Notes: generated by a model from the letters alone, not told the origin. 64,000 bases of DNA from Cycas panzhihuaensis (GCA_023213395.1 CM041465.1:218185741-218249740); one strand, 5' to 3'. Shown: positions 34,800 to 48,567, numbered from the stretch's first letter. Translations and numbers: made by a program.

Positions 34800-37700
34800 T
34801 CATGCATAAAATTTCTTAAGGAATTTTTCGTTAACTGCCTTCTCAAATTCTAGGCCCTCCAAGGTGGCGATCCTATAGGCGCTGTTATCGAGGCTCTTGA
34901 GAACGATGAAAGGACCAACCCATTTAGGCCCAATTTTAGTCAGACGATCGTAGAGATATTCCAACTTAAGGACGTAATCCCCAGGGCATAAAGGACAAGC
35001 ACGAAGATGTTTATCATGAGTCCTTTGTAAGCAGGCTTTTGAAGCAAGATTTGCTTGATAAGCCATTAAGCACCTCTCATCCAGGGCCTTGAGATCTAGG
35101 AGACGAGCCTGGCAGATAGACTCCTCATTGGTAAGATCTCTAAGGAAGACTCATAGAGAGGGGATCTCCACTTCGAGTGGGAGTACCACCTCGGTTTCGT
35201 AAACTAAGGAAAATGGAGTCATTCCAGTCACCGTATGGATAGAAGTGCGATAGGCCCACATCATGGAAGGGAGTTGGAGGTGCCAATCTCTTTGAGATTA
35301 CACAATGGTTTTCTTTAGAATGTTAATAAGGGTTTTGTTAAATGATTCAACTAGTCTATTTGCTTGGGGATAATAAGGAGATGAGGTCTTATGAGAAATC
35401 TTAAATTTCTCGCAAAGCTTATTCACCTCCTTATTACAAAAGGGGGTTCCATTATCTATGATCAAGATATCTGGAATCTCAAAATAGCAAACGATGTGTT
35501 GGTAGATAAAGGTGGCTATCATCTTGCCAGGCATAGTAGACAGAGGGATTGCCTCCACCTATTTGGTGAAATACTACATGTGATCAAGATGTACTTATAT
35601 CTTGTCTTTGAAGAAGGTGGTGATATGGCACCAATGAGGTCTAAACCCCATTGAGAAAAGGGCCATGGAGATACAATAGGGTGCAGGGCCTCAGAAGGCA
35701 CATGAGAGATGTTAGCGTGCTCTTGGCATCACCGACATCTCAGGGTGTAAGCATGGGCATCCTCAAAAAGGGATGGCCAATAATAACCCATGCGGAGGAT
35801 CCTTTAGGCCATGGATTGGCCCCCAAAGTGGCCCCCACAAATGCCATGATGGCATTCATGGAGTATCTGGTCTGCTTCGTCTGAAGTGATGCAGTGAAGA
35901 GGGATCCCATCGAAGGACCTCTTGTACAACACTTCGTCTACGAGGAAGTATTATCTAGCGGTGGTGTAGATGCATGATCTAACTTTGTTGCTGGCTTTAG
36001 GGCAGTATTCTTGTTGAGTTAAATACCATACAATGTCACCATACCACTCACTATCGATGAGCAGATGAGGAGAGGTGCCCTAGATAGTTAGAATAGACTC
36101 GTTAAGGAGAGAGTCATCAATGGGAACGTCGCTCATGTTGGGAATAGGGGCATCAGCTAACTGCTCTGCCATTATCATTCCCTTTTTTAACTTCCTATTA
36201 ATGATTTGAAGGTCAAACTCTTGAAGTAAGATAACCCAATGTCCTGTCCTACCCATCAAGTCTGAACGAGTAAGCAAATAACGTAAGGGATCAGATTAGA
36301 TAATTACCTTAGTAGTATTACAGAGCAAGTAATGCCTGAACTTCTTGGCTGTGTGGACCAAGGAGAGACATTCTTCTCGGCGAGGGGATAATTAAGTTTA
36401 GTAGCCACAAGGGTGTGGCTGATAAAATAGATTGCTCTCTTAGTTCTGAAATCATCCTCCTGTATGAGCATCACACCCAAGGATTCATCGGTTGCTGAGG
36501 TATACAAGATAAAGGGCTTATTGAAGTGAGGAGGCACCAACATAGGAGCAGAAGTAAGAGCTTCCTTGAGTCTTGCAAAGGCTTATTGGGTCTTGTCAGA
36601 CCAAATAAATAGGGCTCCTTTCTTTAATAGGTTGGTAAGAGCTTGGTGTTTATGGCAAAGTCTAGCAAAAAATACCTAAGGAAACCAAGCCTACCAAGAA
36701 ATGATTTAATCTGTTATTGGGTTCTAGGAGGTAGCATGTCAAGGATTGCCTTGACTTTGTCTGGATCGATTTGGATTCCTTGCTTTAAGACAAGGAAACT
36801 TAGGAGTTTGTCTGAAGTGACAGAAAACATGCATTTAAGCAGGTTTAGACTAACATGATACTTGTGGCATTGTGTAAAGATGGCTCGCAAGTCGGAGGGA
36901 TGATGGGATCTAGTATGTGAGAGACCCATCATGTTATCCATGAAGACCTCCAACGTGTTGTTGATGAGGTTGTGGAAAATAAAATACATAGCCCTCTAGT
37001 ATGTGGCTCCTACATTTTTAAGACTAAAGGGCATTGCCTTATAGGCAAAGACACCCCACGAGGTGGTGAAGGTCATCTTGTGGCAGTCTTTATGGGATAT
37101 CTAGATCTGGTTGTATCCAGAAAATCTATCCATTAAGGACATGACTTCAAATCTAGCAATTCGATTGATTATTTGATCGATAAATGGGAGTGGAAAGTTA
37201 TCTTTGGGACATGCATTATTAATGTCATGAAAATCAATGCATATCCGGATGATCCCATTCTTCTTGGCAATGGGAACAATGTTCGATACCCACTTAGGGT
37301 AATCGATGGAAGAGATAAGTCCTGCATCCAAAAGTTTTTCAACCTCCATCTTGATGGTGGCTGAAAGTTTGGGATGGAGAGGACGCCGTGCATGTATGTG
37401 CACCGTGAATAGTTGTGAGGTTATAGGTGAAGATGGAGGGGTTAATTCCCTTCATGTCAGAGTAGTCCTATGCAAAAACATCCTGAAATTCCTAGAACAA
37501 CAAGGAATACTCCCTTACTTCATCAGGGGTACATTCCACCCCTACCTTAATGACCTTGTCCGGGGCGAGGAGTATGTCCGGAGTTGCCCCCATACACATG
37601 GTGTTCCCCTCCTCGAAATGGAGGGGGGCAAGGTCGACAGAAGGAGACAGAACGGAGGATGGGATCAGGTCAGTTAATATGGACCCAATTGTTAGGATCT

Positions 37701-39238
37701 TCTGGTGGCTAAGCTTATGGTGACCAGAAGGTAAGTTAGATGTGGAGCCCGCTAAGTGCTCCAGCAAGGCCTCGTCATCTTCAAAGTAGTCTACCCCATG
37801 GATGACTTGACTTCAAATGGATGAGGTGTGGGATGAAATGGGAGTAATAGAACCAGGATGACCTACAAGTTGCCCAACATCCCTAAGGGACTCTAAGGGA
37901 GATTCAAGGAGAGACCCCTGATAAGAGGTAGGAGGGAAACTCCCAATGCGATCACTTATGGAAGGTGATGGAAGGGGAGAGCCAGGGATCTGCCAGTCAA
38001 CACATGCAATGGTATGTGACATGAGAGAGTGATCAGGCTCTTCGATAAAAGGGATCCTAGGTTGAGACCTAGAATAAGAAGAATGCCCCCCACTAGCACG
38101 AAGGAAGGAAACCGGGTGGGGAAGGTCCTCATCCTCACTATGGGACCCGTCATCGCTAAACATGATGAGGTATCCATAGCTTCCAATGCCAATAGGGGCA
38201 AAATGGGTTAGACCAGAAGAAGAAGATGTGGGATCTTCTTCATGGCTAGAAGAATCGGGAATACTAATGGAGCAAGCTGAGGCATGATTAGAAGGGCCTT
38301 TACTTCCCTTTGTATGGCCATGGCTTGCTTGAGTAGATGGTCTAGTTTATTTGCAAGTAGTCGCTCACAGGAGATAACTCTCATTTATCCATAATAGACA
38401 AATTTAAGTTGCCCCCAACAGGTGGAACACACGGCTCCCATTTGGTCAAGCCATGGTCGATCCAGGAGGAGGTTATAATCAACATCCATATCGAGGACAA
38501 CAATGTCGGCAAGGACGGTCTTATCCTTGAGGATGAGAGGTATCGAGACGGATCCCAGGGGAGTCTTCTCACTACCATCGTAGCCTTGACATCGCCATGG
38601 AACGGGTTCCAAGTCAAAAATGCCAAGATCTTGCATGATATGCAAGGGCATAGCATTCATGAAAAAACCATTGTCCATGATGGTCCTTCGTAATATACAA
38701 TCAGGCGTGTCTATGGTAATGGTGAAAGGGAAGTTCCATTGGCATTCCCTTCCACTGGCTGGGGGAAGATTCTTAGGATCAAAGGAGATGACAGGTTCAT
38801 GACTTTGGGTGGTTGCTAAAGCATGAACATGTGCGTCATTTAATCCTAAAGCTTCTAGGAGGAGCGTTCGTTGCTTAGGATAGCTTTTCAAGATGTACAT
38901 GATGGACATCCCAGCAGCCACGGTATGAAGCACTTCAACTACAGAAAAAGGCTTACCCTTCCCTATGGGTTGGGTAAGGGCTCTCCTAAAGTCGAAGCAA
39001 CTAGAGCGAATGGGAATGTTCTTGGGAAACGAAGGTATTTTTGGGGAACAGCTTCCGGAGGAGGATTAAGATGTTATGTAGACGTAGAGGTGCCAGCCAC
39101 CTCTTTCGCGGCTTGAGACCAAGTTAGGGCATAAAGGGGAGTGGTCTCAAGCATCTAAATGACCTTCTTTCCCTTGTTGTAGGATCGCGAAGGTGAAAAA
39201 GCATGGTAGTCACTGGAACGCGAGGAGGATGATGAATC
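34800..39238 (-). pseudogene. pol: G2 pol (broken)
   Basis: Protease MDNGFFMNAMP and DYNLLLDRPWL (38385-38933). RT with WVSNIVPIAKKNG, RICIDFHDINNA, MDRFSGYNQI and FMDNMM, so one of the two catalytic Asp residues is now Asn (37403-36714). RNase H LYTSATDESLG (36543-36080). Integrase LIIDNGTPFCN and RLVESFNKTL (35700-35298) and tail WVGPFIVLKSLDNSAYRIATL (35066-34800). Many frameshifts and stops; less intact than G1. Confidence 0.88.
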
Positions 39239-40722
39239 TCATGCACCCTTCCCTCTACCATGCGAAGGGTGAGAATCAGGGGATCTACCCCAGTTCCAGT
39301 GGTTCCTTTGTTGAGCATTGTGATCATGCTCTCCATGTTTGGGAAACAGATCCTTATGAATAGGTTCATCGAGATTGGGCCTCGAGGCTCATCTAGGAGA
39401 TAAATCATGTGGTGGGGCATCACGAGGGTGTTGCACCTGACAACGCGAGTCATCATGGAAGCACTCCCCGTGGACAGAGCACCATTTCTTCTTGAGCGAA
39501 AGATTGACTTTCCTCGCTTGAGAAGGTTGGGCTCTACCCCCTTTGGGGGGAGTGGCTTGAGAAGCTTGTTGAATTTATTTATTAGAGGTTGGCGATGAAG
39601 GGGCTTAGAGTTTAAGCTCCTTCATCGTACGCTCGAATGAGCATATAGCAGAAGTAAGGGGGTCTAAAGTCCTCTCAGTCGGGTTAGAAGTAGACCTGGT
39701 GGGTTGTGAAAGTTTAGTTTCCTTAGTTGAGGGAGGTGCCTCACGATGTTGTGAGGGCGTGAGAGGCCTCTTGAGTCTGGCTTGGATCTCAATAGCCTCT
39801 AACGCTAAGCATTTCGTGATTGTGGAGTTGCACGTGGTTGCCCCCAATTTGAGGACTTCCACATGTACTTTGGGGTGAAGTGCATTAACGAAAAGGTCTC
39901 TCTTCAGCTCCTTAGGCAACGTGGCCTTAGTGGAGTGAAGAAGGTCATGGAATCATCTTACAAAGTCACGATTCATTTCATCATGACCTTGTTTGAGCGA
40001 TAAGAGAGATTTCATTCCGCTTTCAAATGGATGGGCTACATCAAAGTAGTTGATGAATTCATCCACCAATTACTAGAATGAAAAGATAGAGTGGGCAGGG
40101 AGGCGATAAAACCATTTAAGGGCATTGCCCTACAAAGATCGTGGGAATAATTTCACTAAGATATGGTCGTAAGCCCAGTAGTCTATACACACCATAGAAA
40201 AATGACGCACGTGTTCAGTTAGATCTTGCGACGAAGTTCCATCAAATTTGGGAACTTGAGGAGGGTGAGGCGACAGATTAGTTCTTAATGCCTTGATGGA
40301 TAGCGGTGTTGATCTATAATCCATGAAGGGACGTGCCCTTACATGGGTCATAAGGTCAACGAATAGTAATGCATAAGGAATAGATGGGGGTGGTAAACCC
40401 ATCCCTCCTTGGGGAAACGCCTCTTGTTGGAAGGGGGCTTGAGGATAAGCACCTTAGAAGGGAGCTAGGTTCCCTTGCGAAGGCATGGCAAAAGAAGTCA
40501 CGCTGGATAGCAGAAATAGAGGGTGTGGGACCAGATTCTACCCATATGGGCCACCTGTAGGTGGTGCAACCCCATATGGGTGTAGCAGGTCCACCCCATA
40601 AGCTGGAAGGTGGTTCCCCTTACCCTGCCCCTAAGGTTGAGATGCATAACCCAGGGTTATGTAAAGGGAAGGACCATTGAATAGGTTTTGAATATATATA
40701 GGGGTGGGTCCCATATAGCTAT
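39239..40722 (-). pseudogene. gag: G2 gag (5' truncated)
   Basis: Capsid motifs VPKFDGTSSQDLTEHV, YWAYDHILVKLFPRSL and LKRDLFVNALHPKVHVEVL, in places intact where G1 has stops. Cys/His cluster WCSVHGECFHDDSRC at 39434-39480. Ends KGKGA then TGA at 39241-39239, the same codon at which G1 has TAG. The N-terminal ~250 codons are missing with the 5' end of the element. Confidence 0.8.
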
Positions 40723-41108
40723 TATACTTGAAAGCTCAAATAAGATGCACTACATTATATAATTATAAGCTCATTTCATATCCCTTTACTTTTTAAGGTT
40801 CACATATGTCATTTTGAATAGTGAAATGAATTATAGACCTATTTTGGTTCTCTTTTAGCTTCTTATTGATCAATCAAGGTTCTTTTAAAGGTGCATTTAG
40901 TTTGCATCCCTTGCATCAGATTATTCAAAAGAATTTCATGGTATCAAGGTGCATTTAGAATCATTGAAAGCTTGTTTACTTCATTTGTATATCTTTATTC
41001 AAAAGGACCATTTGTTGATTTCAATTTAAAAGGATATGTCTTGCTTTTATTATTAATTTCTTTTCTAGTTATTGACTAAAAAGAAATTATACCTTTTTAA
41101 GCAAGACC

Positions 41109-41152
41109 ACACGCACACACACACACACACACAAATATATATATATATATAT
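41109..41152. repeat. (CA)n(TA)n microsatellite
   Basis: About 22 bp of CA followed, after AA, by about 18 bp of TA, in the C2 leader. Confidence 0.9.
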
Positions 41153-41624
41153 CATATTAAATCAATGAAAGAACCTCCTTCATCTCTAGCCTTGCAAGGG
41201 GAAGTATTAAGACCCCTAAAGTTACCACCATGGATACACCCTTGGCCTACCCATATTAGATAAGGAATGTTATTAACTATCCAGTGTATTAGGTGGTAGG
41301 CTGAGATGAGAAATCTTTCTTATTTTGGAGTTTATAGACCAAGGCTAGACTTGGAGAAGGTGACTGCCTTGGTTAGTAAAACCATCACTGTTAGATCTGT
41401 CACTGGGTATAAGACTGGTATAGGTAGATAAATAAGTCAGAGGTTCTAGTACCTTCTTTACATCTTGTGTATTGAGGTATATCAAGCCTAGTGCTCATAT
41501 ACTAGTATATTGGTTCCCTAATTTTCCACTTGTGGGTAGGTGTCATTAGACATGATAGTAACCAAAGGCTTCCTTTGGAAACCCACAAACTTAGAGCCTA
41601 GAAACCTTCTTAGGGATTAGAACA

Positions 41625-41736
41625 CTTATCAAAACTTTATTTAGAGTATCTATAACTTTGGAGGATACTTATTACAACTTTATTTGGGATATCTATAACT
41701 TTGGAGGACACTTATCAAAACTTTATTTGAGATATA
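41625..41736 (+). repeat. 43-bp tandem repeat before C2 gag
   Basis: Two full units and one partial unit of CTTATCAAAACTTTATTT...ATCTATAACTTTGGAGGA; C1 has one degenerate unit at this place. The repeat ends at the gag ATG. Confidence 0.8.
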
Positions 41737-44030
41737 ATGGCATCTAGTTTTGGCAACATGATTATTCCAAAATTTGATGGATCTAACTTCTTAAATTAAA
41801 GTAAGAGGATGAGACCCATCCTCATCACTAAAGACATGTGGGATATAGTAAAGATAGAATGCATAGAACTAGGTCAAAATGCAACAAATCTATAGAAACT
41901 AACATTTAAGGAAAATGTAAAGAAGGATAATGAGACCTTTGCTTTAATGTTTTGTACCCTAGAGGATTACATATTTCTTAGGGTGAATGGGACAGCTAAA
42001 TCCAAGGAGGCTTGGGATAGTTTATAACTTATTTATGAAGGGGTAGCCTCATATAAGCTACAAATCTTAAGAAGCAGATTTGAGAACTTAAGAATGATGA
42101 CTAATGACTCATTTACTAAATTTATAACCAAGGTTCAAGACATTATAAGCCATATGAGATCCCTTAGTAAAACATTAACCAAACAAAGCATTATTGAGAG
42201 AATTTTAAGATGTGTTAGTGAAGTAAAAGGATTTAAAATAGTGGCAACCAATATAGAAGTTTTAAAGGATCTAAGTACCCTAAAAATTAAATAATTAAGT
42301 GTCATATTAATGGTGGTTGAGGAGAAAAAAAACACAAGTGAACTACAAGAGTATGAATTTGCAACTAAAGCAAGGATCAAATCAAACTTACAAGTTAAAA
42401 GCTTAACATCTAGGGATCAAACCCCAAGGGGGAGAGAAAGACACCCTAGACAAGAAGTACATCAAGAATGGAAAGCAAGATATCAAGCTCTATATCTAAG
42501 AAATTAAGGAACAAACTAAAGAAATCTTAGTCATTCTAGATATCAAAGTTAAGAAAGGCACCATGAGGCAAACCAATGTTACCACATTGTCAAGGCCATA
42601 TGAACTCTTAAAGGACCAATATCAATTATCCCAACATTAGAGAAAGGAATAACCAAGCTCCATATTTGGAAAGAGGAAGAGCATCCAATATTGATAGAAC
42701 CAGTCCTCAAAGTAGGAATCTTAGCTATGGAAGAAGGGATCCAATTTATTATTCATCCTGCAACAAAGTAGGTCATACAAAGGATAAGTGTTTTGCTAAG
42801 AATAGCCCTCCTACAAGGGGGAGTGCCAATATAGTTTTTGAAATAAGGGAAAACAATCGACTATTCTTATCCTACTTTATTGCACATGAGAAAGAAGAAA
42901 ACTATTAGTACATTGATTCCTATTATTCCACACGCATGACCTATAAACAAGAGATATTTCAAACCATTGATAGAACTAGAAAGGGGTCCATTATATTTGG
43001 AGATGACACCTCACACAAATCTATTGAAAGGGGCAATGCCATCTTAAAGACAAAATCAAGTGAATATCAACATCTTGATGATGTACTCTATGTTCCAGAT
43101 TTGAAGAAAAATCTTTTATTAGTAGGACAGATGATGGGTCAAGACTATAAAGTTATATTTAATAATGGTGAATGTACCATTAAGGATAAGAGAAAGAATA
43201 AAGGGATAGTTTCCAAAGGAAAAATGACCAAAGATAGACTCTTCAAGCTTGTTCCCACCCCATCAGATAACTATGCTTTGAAAACTACAATCAAGCTTGA
43301 TAACAATATGTGGCATAAAAGATTTGGCCACCTAAATTATAACAACTTAGCACTCATGAAGAAAATGGACATGGTTGATGGGATACCTCATATTGAAGTG
43401 GAAAAAGATATTTTTAAAGGTTGTCTCCTAGAAAAATAACATAGAGAATGTTTTCCCGATGGCAATTATAGAGAAAAAGGACCACTCCATCTAATTTATA
43501 TAGATCTTTGTGGTCTTATGGATGTTCCTTTACTAGTAGGTGTTAAATACTTCCTTATATTCATTGATGACTACACAATGAAAACTTGTATCTATTTCTT
43601 AAAGTTTAAATCAAATGCATTCAATTACTTTGTTAACTTCAAAACCTTTATGGAAAGTGAAAGTAGACATAAAATACTCTCCCTAAGATTAGGCAATGGG
43701 GGAGAGTTTATTCTAAATGATTTTAATGCCTATTACACACATCATGGCATCAGGAGACAACTCACCAATCCTTACACCCCTCAACAAAATGGGGTGGTTA
43801 AATGAAAGAATTACATCATAATTGAAATGGAAAGGTATATGTTAAAAGATAAAAATTTGGGACATGAATTCTGGGTAGAAGTTATCCATACTACTATCTA
43901 CCTACTCAATAGGTGTACCACCAAGGCCCTTAGGTGGATGACACCTAAAGAAGCATGGACAATATATAAACCTAGTATCTACCATTTAAGAATCTTTGGT
44001 TGCCTAGCCCACATCCATGTCCCTAAATAA
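41737..44030 (+). pseudogene. C2 gag, protease region and integrase (broken)
   Basis: Gag starts MASSFGNMIIPKFDGSNF and soon hits a stop. The UBN2-type gag follows (FTKFITKVQDIISHMRSL, 42094-42294). The zinc knuckle SSCNKVGHTKDKC (near 42750) has lost its first Cys to Tyr. Pre-integrase MWHKRFGHLNYNNLALM (near 43310). Integrase: the first Asp is kept in IDLCGLMDVP, the second is lost (LRLGNGGEF, normally DNGGEF), and the third (Glu) reads Lys then stop (NGVVK). Frames change twice. Integrase inserts the cDNA into DNA; here the active site is destroyed. Confidence 0.85.
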
Positions 44031-44379
44031 AAGAGGATTAAGCTAGATGATAAAAGCATCAAATGTGTATTTATTGGCTACAATGATATTTTAAAATATT
44101 ATAAAGTATATGATTCCAAAAGTGTGAAAAGTCATGGTGAGCAGGGATGTTATGTTCAAAGAAAATAATTGTTATCACTTTAATTATATTCAAGATAAAT
44201 AAAAAGGTGTTATGATAAACCTTAATTCAACAACTAGGTCTATATATGTGCCACCTATATAGGATTCAAGATAAAGCATTGGTGTACCATGTGGAGATAG
44301 GACCTTGTCATAACCTCCACCACAAAGATTTCCTAGATGGGTTTAAAGGAACCATAACTTGGACAATATTATAGACAAT

Positions 44380-45972
44380 GACTCTAATAGAAGATCTACT
44401 TATTCACATAGGGTGAACTTTGTCCTTTTGAGTCAAGTCATGGAAATGCATGAGCCTCACATCTTTAAGAAGGCTAATACTCATGATAATTACAGAAAAG
44501 CCATGGAAAAGTAATACAATTCCATAGTGAAAAATGATACATGGGAACTTATTGAACTTCCTCCCAATAAGAAGACTATTAGTACCAAATGGATCTATAA
44601 GACCAAATTTAGATCTGATAGATTAATTGATAAACATAAAGCTAGACTCATAGCCAAAGGATATACCTAAAAGGAAGGCAAAGACTATAGTGAAACCTTT
44701 GCTCCTATTGCATGAATGGAGATAGTCTACATGATGTTGAGTTTGGCTACCTAAAAGGGTTGGGGTGTTCATCAAATGGATGTCAAAAGTACATTCCTTA
44801 ATGGGTATATTGAAGAAGACATCTATGTCCATCAACCAAAAGATTTTGAATCTAGGGGGAAAGAAGACAAAGTGTATAAACTAAAAAAGGTACTTTATGG
44901 AATAAAATAAGCACCCAGGGCATGGTACTCTCAGATCGATAAATATTTCAAAGGCCAAGGATTTGAAAGAACCTAATCGGATCCAAATTTATATATCAAG
45001 ATCAAAGGAGATTCCATATTGATAGTGGGACTTTATATAGATGACCTTATTTATATAGGAAATAGGTCCCACCTTTCACAAAAGTTTAAGGATGATATGT
45101 GTAAAGGATTTAAAATGACTGACTTTGGGCTTGATGCATTACTTCCTAGGATTGGAAGCATGGCAAGATAATGACAACATTTTCATTTCCCAAAGAAAGT
45201 ATACCTTGGACTTACTCCAAAAGTTCAAGATGAATGATTGCAAAGTATTAACTACACCTACCCTATTAAGTTATCTAAATTTGATGATTCTACACTAACA
45301 GATCCCACTCTTTATAGACAATTGACTAGTAGCCTAATTTATTTAACATCAATACAACCTGACATTATGTATGTGATTAGTATAGTTCTAAGATTCATGC
45401 AAGATCCTAAATCCATTCATTAGTAAGTAGCTAAGAGGATCTTATGATACTTAAAGGGTATAATAGATTATGGGTTATGCTACAAATCTTCACCAAACTT
45501 TAGGTTGATTGGATATATAAACTCTAATTGGGTAGGATATATTGATGACAGAAAATCTACTTTAGGGTATACATTTAGTTTAGGTTTAGCAGCTATTGCA
45601 TGGAGCATAAAGAAATAAAATATGATTTTCTTATCTAGAGTAGAAGCAAAATACAAAGTAGTAGTTTTAGGTACATGTGAGACAATACAGTTACAATGAC
45701 TTCTCCATGATCTTCAAATGGAACAAAAAAACCCTAACAAGATTTGGTGTGATAATCAAATCATCATTCAGATGACTCACAATCTAGTTTTCCATAATAG
45801 AACTAAGCATATTAATACTCAACATCATTTCATTTGGGAATTGGTCTAAGCAGGTGAAATTAAGCTAGCATATTATAACACAAAAGATCAAAAGATAAAT
45901 ATCTACATAAAGGCATTGGAAAAAATAAAGTTCTATAAATTCAAAGAGAAACTTGGAGTTATATATAATGGA
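44380..45972 (+). pseudogene. C2 reverse transcriptase and RNase H (broken)
   Basis: FVLLSQVMEMHEPHIFKKA begins the RT region, then NDTWELIELPPNKKTI, KWIYKTKFRSD, HQMDVKSTFLNGYIEEDIYV and the catalytic box LYIDDLIYIG near 45030. After a frameshift near 45150: DPTLYRQLTSSLIYLTSIQP (45300), then the RNase H part (GYINSNWVGYIDDRKSTLGY, WCDNQIIIQM, TKHINTQHHFI) and the tail IKLAYYNTKDQ. At least seven stops, several being TAA/TAG where Gln or Trp is expected. Confidence 0.88.
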
Positions 45973-45987
45973 TATTATGGAGGAAAA
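45973..45987 (+). other. C2 polypurine tract
   Basis: TATTATGGAGGAAAA before the LTR, as in C1. Confidence 0.75.
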
Positions 45988-46290
45988 TATTAGAATAATA
46001 TCCATTGTATTTAATCCATGTGCAAAGGTGTCTTGGGAACCAACAAGCCACCACTAGTCATCTATGAGCCACAATAGTCATCCTTAGGCTAATAAGGTGA
46101 GTTTATGTTTTTGATTTATTATTTTTTAATTATTGGACTAATGGTCAGATAGAGGTAGACTCCCACCTCCCTAAATCTATAAATATTTCAAGTGTACCAC
46201 CCTAGTGTTTTTTAACACTACCACCAAATATTAGAGATTTACTATAATGTTTTAGCTATGGATTAATATTTAATGACCTTCTCTATCTTA
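45988..46290 (+). repeat. C2 3' LTR
   Basis: Starts TATTAGAATAATATCC, shares CACCCTAGTGTTTTTTAACA with the C1 LTRs, and has a TATA-like CTATAAATATTTC. The right end is set by alignment (CTATCTTA) and is good to about 10 bp. Confidence 0.7.
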
Positions 46291-46344
46291 TGTGCTCTCA
46301 TTATCAAGGGTTAAAGTAGGATCAAACTAGGGCTTCTTATACCA

Positions 46345-46634
46345 TGTTAAAAATACATGCCCAAGATTGGTAGTTTTAATTCTAAGTTAAATTACATAAC
46401 TAAATGTATAATCAAGTTTATGAACTATGAAGCTATATAGGTGAGATAAATAAATATGTACAAATATATATTTATAGATTCATACCACCTTATGACTATT
46501 CAATCATATATCAAGAGCCACTTAGTTAACCAATGACCTATAACATGAGGAGTGTGTGTGCTATGACCCCCTAATATATATCAAAGGGGTAATTATATTA
46601 ATTTAACAACATATACGTATAACATTACCCAACA
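46345..46634 (-). repeat. N2 3' LTR
   Basis: Starts TGTTGGGTAATGTTATACG and ends TTTTTAACA. It is then followed by TGGTATAAGAAGCCC, which aligns with the leader next to the right copy. Confidence 0.55.
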
Positions 46635-48567
46635 TTCCTCTCTTAATGTTTAATCTCTACCACACAATTACTTCAAATATGATGTTAGGTTTATATAAAA
46701 TCTAAACATCCACTAAAGCATATGGATAACCAATTGTTGTACTTTCTAGTACTCTAAAATGGCCTTTATGTACATGATTTACTAATATTTACTTACCAAA
46801 TAACTTTTGCTTACTCCCATTTTTCCTCTTTTTGATCTCTCCTAACTTAAGATGCAGCTCCAAGAGAAAACCTAACTAAAAAACCATAGCTCCATCTATT
46901 GAACTATGGATAAAACCTATAAAAATGGTTATTCAAGCAAAAACATATGACAAAACATTTTCTTTTCTAAGCATAGACTCTAATTAATATATTATCAAAC
47001 CAAAGCCCAAATTTTAAGCTATTTAAACTAGCTTTAAAATTGTCTAAAGAATATCATGTGACCAATCATTGTACATGCATGTAAGTTAGTTATCTAAAAC
47101 AACTAATAGCATTAGATTCTAATATCATATGATAGAGATATCACTATTTTAGCAAGCACAGGCACTTTATCTAGTGAGAAAGGTTAAAAAATTAAAAAAA
47201 ACTCCTTTTTGGATTGGCCCTAGGTCATGTGTAACACCTTATATGACTATCTCTAGGGGGATAATAAACTTATAAAAGGATTTTAAAGTGATTAAATTTG
47301 ATAATATAAGCTTATAATATTGAACAGATAATTTTTATTAAATATTAATTGTTGTTTATGAAACTTAACTTGCATGTAAGGGCTTTGTCGCCATGTAGTA
47401 ATTGTGGGAAAGTCTTTATTATATAATTAATCTATGGGGTCTCAATAACTAGATTAAGGTTTATAGAATTGAATCACAACCTCCACAAGCATGAAAAACA
47501 CATCTAATAATTATCATGAGTTATTGGGAGGTGCTCAATGATCCAAAGAAGTGGCTAAATAGTTTCACTCATCTACTCTATCTATGAGCAATTTCAACTA
47601 GTACATCTTTCCTTCTATTTGCAATACAAAGAGAGGGATGAATTTTACTATTATTTAAGTGGACAATAATGATGATTTTTATTATCAACAATCTTTTCTT
47701 TTCATGATTGGTTTATTTTTTATTTTAGACTCCCCTTTTCCCTCTGCTCTAGATTAGAAATAAAGGAGCACTAATCTCATCAAACCCTTCATACACATAT
47801 ATGATCTATAGTAGTAGGTTAAATAATAGTAGGTTCCCCTAAAACATAAACATTATTATTCATATAATATTACCATAACATATGATAAACAAATAATAAC
47901 ATATCAAACCCTACTTATTGACAAGATCCTTTTCAAAATTGTAATCTCTTTATCGCATATGGTTGACTAATAGTTCTATCTTATATACATGTTCTTATAC
48001 AATTAATAAGGTCTACACCTTTAAATAGCCCTAACAACTAGTATTTTTCAAAATAAGCCAATACATTATCTACTATAATAAACATGTTGAAAACCCTAGT
48101 CAATCATGGTTACTTCATCATATAATAGAGGACAAAATAATGGTCTACCCACCATATCGACAACTTTATAGGGTGATCAAGCCTGTATATGAAGCCTTGT
48201 TCTTAAACATATATACAACACTTGCATGTATGCTAGTCAAACATACATATAAATAACTTAAAAATAAATTAAAACATATAGTAAATCTTTATGGGATTTG
48301 AAATAATCACAATACCTACACTCCTACCTAGAGTTTCTTTAACACTTAGTCATCAACATGCTATTTAGGTTTGCAACACTAACATACTCTAAGTACCATA
48401 TAAAAAATCCTTCCATAACCTATAATATATCTTTATATAATAAATAAAACTATCCTCCTCACTAGTCATAAATAGGCATATATAAATAAGTTATAAATAA
48501 ACCTAGATAAGTAGATATACTCATAGTCTTATAGACTCTCAGGGGTCAAACTAAGGCTTTGATACCA
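46635..48567 (-). other. N2 internal region
   Basis: AT-rich, no open frame longer than a few dozen codons, no motif recognised. Purine tract at 46635-46645, Met-like primer site at 48556-48567. Confidence 0.5.

Larger units (their letters stand above)
30069..40722 (-). mobile_element. G2: 5'-truncated relative of G1
   Basis: Reads on the minus strand: gag (partial), pol, small ORF, antisense-gene tail, second RNase H, purine tract, 3' LTR. Order and sequence match G1 throughout. The 5' LTR, primer site and the first ~750 bases of gag are absent: homology to G1 stops abruptly at 40722, at the equivalent of about 10240 in G1. A further ~2.4-kb deletion removed the PMD-like part of the antisense gene. 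A duplication cannot be tested because one end is missing. Confidence 0.88.
40723..41736 (+). other. C2 leader (partial)
   Basis: No open frame. The start is cut at the G2 junction. Contains a (CA)n(TA)n microsatellite and short tandem repeats just before gag. Confidence 0.65.
40723..46290 (+). mobile_element. C2: Ty1/copia element of the C1 family, 5' end lost
   Basis: Leader tail, gag, protease, integrase, RT, RNase H, purine tract and 3' LTR in copia order (integrase before RT). Leader block 41200-41736 and 3' LTR both match C1. The 5' LTR and start of the leader are missing where G2 abuts. Confidence 0.85.
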
